From contig CAITHK010000174.1 of assembly GCA_903892175.1 (NCBI GenBank), positions 1-46,461 of the forward strand: DNA of 46,461 nt. The letters are read 5' to 3'. This stretch comes from an uncultured Burkholderiales bacterium. Its GTDB lineage: Bacteria > Pseudomonadota > Gammaproteobacteria > Burkholderiales > Burkholderiaceae_C. Of the stretch, positions 24,047-30,183 are shown one piece after another; position 1 is the stretch's first letter, and every line of letters begins with the position of its first letter. Under the pieces are notes generated by a model. The model made no database searches and was not told where the DNA came from. It saw nothing but the letters and a program-made list of their open reading frames with translations. A program made the position numbers and the translations under genes.

Positions 24047-25135
24047 ATGGCCATCCTCGGGCCCGAGGGCGTCCATCAGATCACCCGCGTAGCTCCTGTG
24101 CATCTTGAGATGCGACAGGTCTATGTTGAGGCTGTTGTCGCGCGCCACCTCGGCCTGCACGATGGACAAGTCGTGCAAGCCACTGCGGCCGTTCGGCAAG
24201 ACCAACTCAAGTTGGTCTTGAACGAACATGTCTTTGACATGCCCTTGTTTCCCTACATCAAAGAAGGCGACGTGGCACAACTGCGTGCGCACTTGTTGCC
24301 CACCGGGCAGTGGAGTTTGCAGCTGTTGCACACCGGCGGCTTTGCCGGGCACGACCCGCTCACCGCGACTGCCACGCCGTCTCGATTGAACGCTTTGTTG
24401 TTGCAGCCGGGCGGCTTTGCCAACTGGCTCAGCTTGCTGCGTCCAGGCGTGCTCGATGCCATGTTGTCCACGCCGAATGCCCAAAATTTGCTCGACAGCT
24501 TCAACGCGCAGCGCCTGAGCATGGCCAGCTTGCAGCCTCAAACGCTCAAGCGTTGGGTGCTCAAACACACCAAGACGGCAGAGGCCAGTTTGGCCGAGGG
24601 CCAGCCTGTTGAGGACGATCCCAAGGCTTTGTTGCGCTTGCTCATGAACGCGCGAGCCAACGAGGAGGCGCAAGAGAGCCTGGCCAGCCATGACACCTTG
24701 CAGCATGCGCTGGACGAGCTCGAAGGTGCGCAAGTGCAAGCCGTCCAAGACCTGCAAAAAGGCCATCTCAATGTCAACTTGGTGATTCCATTCAGGGATG
24801 CCGACCCGGTTGAAATGCAATTTGAGCGCCAAGGCAACAAGCCCGGTCAGCCGCAAAATCCCATGGTCGTCAACATCCATACCCAAAGCCGCAAATTGGG
24901 CGAGGTCTGGCTCAAAACCATCATCCGAGGCGACGCCCAAGTGGACCTGACCATGTGGGCCGTCAAAGAAGAAGTGGCTTCCTTGGCGCGTTTCAATGCC
25001 AGCGAGTTGACCTACGAATTGGAGAGCGCCGGGTTGGTGATGGGCAGTTTTCAGGTCTTCAATGCACGTCGCCCCGACAGCCAGCCTGTGCGTGAGAACG
25101 TCAACCACGGCGCCTTGGTCGATACACGGGCCTGA
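24047..25135 (+). CDS. second FliK-like protein (C-terminal Flg_hook domain)
   Basis: A 362-aa protein without signal peptide. The C-terminal ~90 residues match the FliK Flg_hook pattern: VVNIHTQSRKLGEVWLKTII, then VDLTMWAVKEEVASLARFNA and LTYELESAGLVMGSFQVFNA. The N-terminal two thirds are helical, rich in Leu, Gln and Ala and unlike the FliK at 10338-12095. It starts one base after the LysM-like gene, and an FlhB C-domain gene follows 28 bases later. A FliK-like/FlhB-like pair outside the main genes suggests a second export-switch or ruler module (inference). Confidence 0.75.
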   Translation: MAILGPEGVHQITRVAPVHLEMRQVYVEAVVARHLGLHDGQVVQATAAVRQDQLKLVLNEHVFDMPLFPYIKEGDVAQLRAHLLPTGQWSLQLLHTGGFAGHDPLTATATPSRLNALLLQPGGFANWLSLLRPGVLDAMLSTPNAQNLLDSFNAQRLSMASLQPQTLKRWVLKHTKTAEASLAEGQPVEDDPKALLRLLMNARANEEAQESLASHDTLQHALDELEGAQVQAVQDLQKGHLNVNLVIPFRDADPVEMQFERQGNKPGQPQNPMVVNIHTQSRKLGEVWLKTIIRGDAQVDLTMWAVKEEVASLARFNASELTYELESAGLVMGSFQVFNARRPDSQPVRENVNHGALVDTRA

Positions 25136-25163
25136 GCTTGCAGCGCATCATGAACCACCTGCC

Positions 25164-25439
25164 ATGAACCATAAGCCTTACACCGAAGCCGTGGCCCTGG
25201 AATACGGCCGCAACAAAACACCAGTGGTCAGCGCCAAGGGAGATGGCGAATTGGCTGCACGCATTGTGCAAGAGGCTCAGCGTCAGGGGGTGTATGTGAC
25301 CCAAGACCCCAGATTGCTGGCGATGCTCAGCCGGCTCGACGTGGGGCAAGAAATTCCGCCCGACATGTTCAATGCCGTGGCGGTGATTTTGTCTTGGGTG
25401 TACTGGCTCAAGGGCATGCAGCCCGGGGACGAAAAATAA
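25164..25439 (+). CDS. FlhB C-terminal-domain protein (FlhX type)
   Basis: A 91-aa protein that matches only the FlhB/EscU cytoplasmic fragment made after autocleavage: YTEAVALEYGRNKTPVVSAKGDGELAARIVQEAQ, then VGQEIPPDMFNAVAVILSWVYWL. It begins just where FlhB continues after the NPTH site and lacks the motif, so it cannot self-cleave. Stand-alone FlhX proteins in Helicobacter and Bacillus can replace the FlhB C-fragment in export. ATG 25164 is chosen because earlier in-frame codons lie inside the previous gene. It converges on flgN with a single base between stops. Confidence 0.85.
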   Translation: MNHKPYTEAVALEYGRNKTPVVSAKGDGELAARIVQEAQRQGVYVTQDPRLLAMLSRLDVGQEIPPDMFNAVAVILSWVYWLKGMQPGDEK

Positions 25440-25440
25440 A

Positions 25441-25869
25441 TCAGGCGTCGCTGTAACCACGGCCACGGCGCGTGCGCGAGACTTGGCCTAAGCGGTCATA
25501 AATCTCGACCGAGCTGGTGGGGTCTTGCATTTGCAAGCTTTGCAAGGCGCCACGGATGGCGTCGATTTTTCGGTGAATCAACACCTCGTTGCGGCGATGC
25601 AAATCGCGGCAGTGCACCATGTGCGTTTTGAAGCCATCCCACTCAGGCCCCAAAGCGTCCGCAGAATCAGGGCCTTGGATGTCCACGAGTTGCGTGAGCT
25701 CCTGCAACAGCGCGTTTTTACGCGATTGCGTGGCCTCGAACGCATCCAACTCTTGAGCCTTCAGGTGCTCAAACTCGGTTTCCAGCAACGCCTCCAATTC
25801 CTCAGCCGCAACCAAAGCGCTCAACACGTTGTCGCTTTGATCTGCAGCCGTTCTGGCGGTATGGGTCAT
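25441..25869 (-). CDS. flgN: flagellar export chaperone FlgN
   Basis: A 142-aa helical protein with FlgN character: VAAEELEALLETEFEHLKAQELDAFEATQSRKNALLQEL, and the C-terminal segment RNEVLIHRKIDAIRGALQSL. FlgN escorts the hook-filament junction proteins FlgK and FlgL. It is 16 bases downstream of flgM in the flgA-flgM-flgN order typical of proteobacteria. Confidence 0.9.
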   Translation of the reverse strand: MTHTARTAADQSDNVLSALVAAEELEALLETEFEHLKAQELDAFEATQSRKNALLQELTQLVDIQGPDSADALGPEWDGFKTHMVHCRDLHRRNEVLIHRKIDAIRGALQSLQMQDPTSSVEIYDRLGQVSRTRRGRGYSDA

Positions 25870-25885
25870 GTCGGTGAAACGCCGA

Positions 25886-26206
25886 TCAACTGGTGATCAT
25901 TTTTTCCAACGCCACAAAGCTCTCTGCAATGCGGCGTGGGTTGATGGGGTAATTGCCATCTTTGATCGCTTGTTTGATCGACTCGACCTTAGCGCGGTCA
26001 AAGTCTGGCTGGGCCATGACTTTTTGGGCAACATTGCTCAGGCTCACTTTGTCTGCTCCAGCTGCTGCCTTTTCAGGCGCTTGGGGTGCGGCTTCTTGTT
26101 GGCCTTGTGCGGCAGAAGCGCTCTTTTTGTCAACCTTTTCGATGTTGCTGCGCATGGCAGCATTCGATTGGGCCATCCGTCCATAGTTCGAAATAGCGTC
26201 ACTCAT
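25886..26206 (-). CDS. flgM: anti-sigma28 factor FlgM
   Basis: A 106-aa FlgM. The C-terminal sigma-binding half reads ADKVSLSNVAQKVMAQPDFDRAKVESIKQAIKDGNYPINPRRIAESF; the N-terminal half is Ala/Gln-rich and disordered. It holds FliA until the hook is finished, then leaves through the export channel. Upstream AAAAGTTT (26250-26243, minus strand) looks like a sigma28 -35, but no -10 is found at the right spacing. Confidence 0.95.
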   Translation of the reverse strand: MSDAISNYGRMAQSNAAMRSNIEKVDKKSASAAQGQQEAAPQAPEKAAAGADKVSLSNVAQKVMAQPDFDRAKVESIKQAIKDGNYPINPRRIAESFVALEKMITS

Positions 26207-26323
26207 GATGTTCTCTCTTTCTTGAACCTGTCAAAGCAGGTCAAACTTTTCCACAACACTTCAATCGACCCCAAATTCTAGAACTTGAGGGGTTTTTTTC
26301 ACTTCTTTTATTGCTAACACTTT

Positions 26324-27073
26324 TTATCTCACTTTTGCAGTGTTGGGCCCTGTGATCACTGCTGTTAAAGATCGACCCGACTCGCTGTTTTTCAAGCGAA
26401 TTTGTTCTCCCAATCCACCATCTTGCAAAGATTCTGCCCGCATGGTGATGGAGAAGCCTTGTCCTTCACCCGCCGTGACCTGCACCTCTTGTCCACGCTT
26501 GACCAGAACCGCCGTTTTGACATCAAAAGTTCTCAAGGGCGTGCTGGGTGTCAAGTCGCGCACCAGTTCCATGTTGGCAATGAGTTTGGGGTCGGAGATC
26601 AACTGGCTCTCCATGCCGGCCGCGGGCATCTCCGCCACGTTGAACATGGCGGCATTGAGGTAGGTGCCTCGCTTGAGCAATTCTTTGGGCACCAACACTT
26701 TGTGCAGGCTAGGTGCCACCGTGCCGTTGCGTGACACCACCGCAGGCTCGGAGCCTTGGTTTAAGGTCACAAACAACTGCCATTGCGGTTGGGCGCAGCG
26801 CACACGCACCGAGGGTTGGCCTGGAAACGGTTGTTCAAATTGCAGGTTTTGTTGACAGCTTTGTACCGTGATGCGGCCATCCAGTGGCGCCACGTGCAAG
26901 GTCTTGCCTTGAAAAGTAGGGGTGTTGGCTGCCCATTGCAAGGCTTGTTTTTGCAACACGTCAAACGTGCTGGGCTGTGTCTCCACAGTTTGTGCAAAGG
27001 CCGAATTGACGAGGCTCGCCAGGGTGAAAAGGGCGACCGCCAGGCACAGCACTGTCCCCCAGCGCCGGGCCAT
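26324..27073 (-). CDS. flgA: flagellar P-ring assembly chaperone FlgA
   Basis: FlgA, 249 aa from ATG 27073, which gives a standard signal peptide (MARRWGTVLCLAVALFTLAS...FAQ). ATGs at 27118 and 27124 are possible but give a long n-region, and the open frame back to 27331 is not FlgA-like. The C-terminal SAF/ChapFlgA domain is at about 125-249 (VLVPKELLKRGTYLNAAMFNVAEM; RTFDVKTAVLVKRGQEVQVTAGEGQGFSITM). It helps FlgI form the P ring in the periplasm. First gene of flgA-flgM-flgN, divergent from the transglycosylase gene. Confidence 0.93.
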   Translation of the reverse strand: MARRWGTVLCLAVALFTLASLVNSAFAQTVETQPSTFDVLQKQALQWAANTPTFQGKTLHVAPLDGRITVQSCQQNLQFEQPFPGQPSVRVRCAQPQWQLFVTLNQGSEPAVVSRNGTVAPSLHKVLVPKELLKRGTYLNAAMFNVAEMPAAGMESQLISDPKLIANMELVRDLTPSTPLRTFDVKTAVLVKRGQEVQVTAGEGQGFSITMRAESLQDGGLGEQIRLKNSESGRSLTAVITGPNTAKVR

Positions 27074-27101
27074 CAGGGCAGGGCGACTGTCGGAATTTCT
27101 T

Positions 27102-27117
27102 AGGCACAGCACTTGCA
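27102..27117 (+). promoter_or_regulatory. sigma54 promoter of the transglycosylase gene
   Basis: AGGCAC-N5-TTGCA: the -24 GG, the -12 GC and the spacing are exact, and only the first base differs from TGGCAC. Start site near 27129, about 97 bases before ATG 27226. Confidence 0.65.
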
Positions 27118-27174
27118 TATTCATTCGGGTCAGGTGTTGGTTTTTTGACTTTTTGTTGCAGACCCACACCTCAT

Positions 27175-27190
27175 TGCAAGAACGAGACCA
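27175..27190 (-). promoter_or_regulatory. candidate sigma54 promoter of flgA-flgM-flgN
   Basis: On the minus strand TGGTCT-N5-TTGCA keeps the essential GG and GC with correct spacing, but the rest of the -24 box is off. Predicted start near 27164. Confidence 0.45.
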
Positions 27191-27225
27191 GCTTTTTAAA
27201 CCCGGACTTTCCACAAGGCCTGCCC

Positions 27226-28401
27226 ATGCGATTCGATCCGCCCATGAACCCCACGGTGACCAGCACCGATGCCTCTGGATTTCCCCAGTTGGCTCGCAGT
27301 CCCTTGGCGTTTGCTCGCTCAGCGCCCGCATTCACGCGCGCCTTGGCCGCGGCCCAGCAGCAACCGGGTGGTGAGTTGGTAGTTCCCGCCAACCTCTCTG
27401 CCACATTGGCAGGCACGGCAAGCCCTGTGGCCACTACTGCGCCCTGGAGTGTGTCGGTGCAATCGGGCCAAACCTTGACCGGCATCGTGCGCGACCAAAT
27501 GGCAGCCCGCGGTGTGAGCATCAGCAACACCGAAGCCATGCGCTTGGCACAAAACGTGGCCCGCTCCAACAACATCAACAACGCCAACTTGATCCATCCA
27601 GGCCAACGCTTGAGCTTGGACAGCTTGAGCCCCTTGGTCACCCAAGCGCAAGCCGCCTACAACGCGTCCAGCGCTGCGGGAGCCAACAACACCCCCGCTA
27701 ACACACCGGCTAATACAGCGTCCAACACAGCGTTGGCCGGTACGGCACAAATACAACTGCTATTGCGTGCGGATCGCAATAACCATCCGGTGCTTGAAAA
27801 AACCATCGACCGCGCCGTTGACAAAGGCTTCATCCCCGCACAAGACAAACAAGCGGTGATGAACAAGATTGTTCAGTTGTCGGAGCAACACCGATTTGCG
27901 CCCGATGACTTTGCCCGTCTCACGCTGATGGAGAGCGACGGCATGAACCCCAAGGCCAGCAACAGCCGTTGCCACGGCATCATCCAGTTTTGCGATGGTC
28001 CTGACCGAGGGGCTGCCAGTGCAGGCTTTGGTGCCAACCCCAAAGCCATCCTGGGCCACAGCGTGCTCAAGCAACTCGACATGGTCGACAAATACTTTGA
28101 GGATACGGGTTTGAAAAACTTCGGTCCTGTGGGTTTGGACGATTTGTATTTGACCGTGCTGACCCCGGCGGCCCGCAATGAAACCAGGCCCAACGTGGCG
28201 CTTAATATTCCGGGTCAGCAAGCGGCCTACCTGCACGTCAACCGTGACACGCGCGCGCCCATCACGCGCAACTCCATCTTGGCGGGTTTGCACCAAAACG
28301 CCAACGAGCGCTTGGGAACCGACGTGGCGCAACGCAACGCCGTTCAAACCGCGCGCATGAGCGCGTATGCCGCCCAAGCTGCCGTCACCGAGGTGCACTG
28401 A
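27226..28401 (+). CDS. LysM and lytic-transglycosylase-like protein, flagellar locus
   Basis: A 391-aa protein from ATG 27226 (the frame is open from TTG 27145). A LysM peptidoglycan-binding domain spans about 73-132 (SVSVQSGQTLTGIVRDQM, then NNANLIHPGQRLSL), then an Asn/Thr/Ala linker. The transglycosylase-like domain (about 185-315) has ESDGMNPKASN and GIIQF, matching the SLT pattern ES..NP.A..G..Q, with Glu236 as likely catalyst. There is no Sec signal peptide, so it may pass through the flagellar export channel as FlgJ does. It has a sigma54 promoter and lies just before flgB, where it could supply the wall-cutting activity the local FlgJ lacks. Confidence 0.85.
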   Translation: MRFDPPMNPTVTSTDASGFPQLARSPLAFARSAPAFTRALAAAQQQPGGELVVPANLSATLAGTASPVATTAPWSVSVQSGQTLTGIVRDQMAARGVSISNTEAMRLAQNVARSNNINNANLIHPGQRLSLDSLSPLVTQAQAAYNASSAAGANNTPANTPANTASNTALAGTAQIQLLLRADRNNHPVLEKTIDRAVDKGFIPAQDKQAVMNKIVQLSEQHRFAPDDFARLTLMESDGMNPKASNSRCHGIIQFCDGPDRGAASAGFGANPKAILGHSVLKQLDMVDKYFEDTGLKNFGPVGLDDLYLTVLTPAARNETRPNVALNIPGQQAAYLHVNRDTRAPITRNSILAGLHQNANERLGTDVAQRNAVQTARMSAYAAQAAVTEVH

Positions 28402-28466
28402 GTCAAACCGGCGCAGCACCCGCATCAACGCCTGAACTTGGTGAAGGGATGCAAAGCGGCAAACCA

Positions 28467-28484
28467 GCGGCAAAGCTTTGCCGC
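28467..28484. promoter_or_regulatory. 18-bp perfect palindrome upstream of the flgB promoter
   Basis: GCGGCAAAGCTTTGCCGC is an exact inverted repeat with no loop, 19 bases before the sigma54 -24 box. A partial direct copy, GCGGCAAA, lies at 28456-28463. No T-run follows, so a binding site for a dimeric regulator is more likely than a terminator. Confidence 0.55.
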
Positions 28485-28503
28485 AAATAGCGTCAAAAAC
28501 ACT

Positions 28504-28519
28504 TGGCACATCTCTTGCA
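28504..28519 (+). promoter_or_regulatory. sigma54 promoter of flgBCDEFGHIJKL
   Basis: TGGCAC-N5-TTGCA is a full consensus match. Start site near 28531, about 63 bases before the flgB GTG. Downstream at 28558-28571 GTCAATGAATTGGA resembles the FleQ-type GTCAAT-N2-ATTGAC box. Confidence 0.88.
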
Positions 28520-28593
28520 CTAATCGACACGAGGCCTCACAACTTGAGGCCGGGTGTCAATGAATTGGAGTCAATCCAGATTGGAGTTGTGCG

Positions 28594-28977
28594 GTGGATG
28601 TTTTTTCTAACGCGTTTGGAATACATGAAAAAGCCCTGGGTGTGCGAAGCCAGCGCATGGAAGTGCTCGCGCGCAACATTGCCAATGCCGATACGCCCAA
28701 CTACAAAGCACAAGATGTTGACTTCAAGGCCATGCTTAAAGAAGTCAAGACCGAGTACTTGACGGCCACCAACGAAAAACACTTCGCTGGCATTCAAGAA
28801 GCGCCTGACAACGGCATGCGCTTTCGCACACCCTTCAACAGCTCATTCGATGGCAACACTGTCGAGATGAACGTCGAGCAAGCCCAATACGGTAAGGCGG
28901 CAACGGATTACCAAGCCACTTTGCAATTTTTACAAAACCGCATCGGCGGACTGCGCAAAGCCATGCGCGGGGAGTGA
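28594..28977 (+). CDS. flgB: flagellar proximal rod protein FlgB
   Basis: A 127-aa FlgB beginning at GTG 28594, chosen for the GGAG 7 bases before it and because the first residues (MDVFSNAFGIHEKALGVRSQRMEVLARNIANADTPNYKAQDVDF) are typical. The N-terminal rod-motif helix carries NIANADTPNYKA; the C-terminal helix contains ATDYQATLQFLQNRIGGL. It is the first rod component above the MS ring. First gene of the long flg operon, 6 bases from flgC. Confidence 0.95.
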   Translation: MDVFSNAFGIHEKALGVRSQRMEVLARNIANADTPNYKAQDVDFKAMLKEVKTEYLTATNEKHFAGIQEAPDNGMRFRTPFNSSFDGNTVEMNVEQAQYGKAATDYQATLQFLQNRIGGLRKAMRGE

Positions 28978-28983
28978 TGACAC

Positions 28984-29409
28984 ATGCAACTCGATAACGT
29001 CTTTGGCATTGCCGGCACTGCGCTCAATGCGCAGTCCATCCGAATGAACACCACGGCGTCCAACTTGGCCAACGCCAACTCGGTGGCCGGGACGGAGGCC
29101 GAGGCTTACCGTGGCAAACGTCCGCTGTTCAAGGCCTTGATGAAAGAAGAAATGACCCACGCGGGCGCGCAATTTGTAGGGGGCGTCAAGGTCGACCGCA
29201 TCGTCGACGACACCGCGCCGGTGCGCAAAACCTGGGAGCCGGGCAACCCCTTGGCCGACAAAGAAGGCTATGTATTTCATTCGAACGTCAACGAAATGTC
29301 CGAGATGGTCGACATGATGGCCGCCTCTCGCTCCTACCAAAACAACGTCGAGGTGGTCAACACCGCCCGACAACTGATGTCGCGCACGCTCGACATCATC
29401 AAAAGCTAA
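28984..29409 (+). CDS. flgC: flagellar proximal rod protein FlgC
   Basis: A 141-aa FlgC. The N-terminal helix is MQLDNVFGIAGTALNAQSIRMNTTASNLANANSV, the C-terminal segment is EGYVFHSNVNEMSEMVDMMAASRSYQNNVEVVNTARQLM. Both form the coiled-coil shared by axial proteins. It is a proximal rod subunit with FlgB and FlgF, exported by the type III apparatus without a signal peptide. Confidence 0.96.
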   Translation: MQLDNVFGIAGTALNAQSIRMNTTASNLANANSVAGTEAEAYRGKRPLFKALMKEEMTHAGAQFVGGVKVDRIVDDTAPVRKTWEPGNPLADKEGYVFHSNVNEMSEMVDMMAASRSYQNNVEVVNTARQLMSRTLDIIKS

Positions 29410-29434
29410 CGGCTAAAGCGACGGAGAAACACCT

Positions 29435-30145
29435 ATGGCAATCGACACCACTTCCAGTCTGAGCTCAGTGCCCAGCAACATCTTAACGAGTGCGCAGTTC
29501 AAAGCACAGCAAGACGCTACCAAGGCTGCCACCGCTGGGGCCAGCATGGGACAAGACGCTTTTCTCAAGCTCTTTACCACCCAACTGACCAACCAAGACC
29601 CGACCGACCCCGTCAAAAATGAAGCCTTTGTGGCCCAGTTGGCGCAATTCTCACAACTCGAGGCCACCACCGCCATGAAGAACAGCATGCAAAGCTTGTC
29701 TGCTTCCATGATGGGGGATCGCATATTGGGTGCTTCCTCGCTGATTGGCAAAACTGTCTCTGTGCCAGATGGTCCTGTGACTGTGACTGACACCACAGTG
29801 GCGCAAGGTGTGATCAATTTACCCACAGGTGCCGACGGTATTCAATTGCAAGTCTTTGACAGCAAGGGCGCCTTGGTTCGATCGCAAATCATCGGTGCGC
29901 AGCCGGTGGGTGACTTCACCTTGGCTTGGGACGGCATGACCGATGGCGGCGCTGCAGCCGCCAACGGCACTTACCGGTATGTGGCCACTGTCAATAGCGC
30001 AGGCAAGACAACGACACCCACCGTCAACACCTACGCCACGGTGCGCAGCGTGTCGAGTTCATCCACGGGTGACGGCACTTTGTTGCTTGAAGTCGATGGA
30101 GGCAAGACCGTCAGCTTGGCCGACGTCAAGCGCGTCGGTTCTTGA
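29435..30145 (+). CDS. flgD: flagellar hook cap protein FlgD
   Basis: A 236-aa FlgD. The N-terminal export and cap segment contains MGQDAFLKLFTTQLTNQDPTDPVKNEAFVAQLAQFSQLEATTAM. The C-terminal half has the FlgD Ig/tudor fold (LQVFDSKGALVRSQIIGAQPVGDFTLAWDGMTDGGAAAANGTY). It caps the growing hook and guides FlgE assembly. It lies 25 bases after flgC and 38 bases before flgE. Confidence 0.95.
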   Translation: MAIDTTSSLSSVPSNILTSAQFKAQQDATKAATAGASMGQDAFLKLFTTQLTNQDPTDPVKNEAFVAQLAQFSQLEATTAMKNSMQSLSASMMGDRILGASSLIGKTVSVPDGPVTVTDTTVAQGVINLPTGADGIQLQVFDSKGALVRSQIIGAQPVGDFTLAWDGMTDGGAAAANGTYRYVATVNSAGKTTTPTVNTYATVRSVSSSSTGDGTLLLEVDGGKTVSLADVKRVGS

Positions 30146-30183
30146 TCCAGCATTTAAAAATTTCTCATCGGAGTTGATACACC

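Noticed and set aside
21976-25108. Minus-strand open frames opposite flgP/flgT (21976-23124) and the FliK-like gene (24005-25108)
   Set aside because: Signal peptides, lipobox and domain matches are all on the plus strand; the antisense products have none.
26224-26250. Sigma28-like promoter for flgM on the minus strand
   Set aside because: AAAAGTTT is a good -35, but the -10 at N11 (ACAGGTTC) matches only 3 of 8 bases.
26265-26298. Imperfect inverted repeat with a T7 run (CCCC...GGGG) on the plus strand between flgM and flgA
   Set aside because: The stem has mismatches and bulges, and no plus-strand transcript is expected there; not called a terminator.
27074-27331. N-terminal extension of flgA to 27331
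   Set aside because: It runs into the divergent transglycosylase gene and delays the signal peptide by more than 80 residues.
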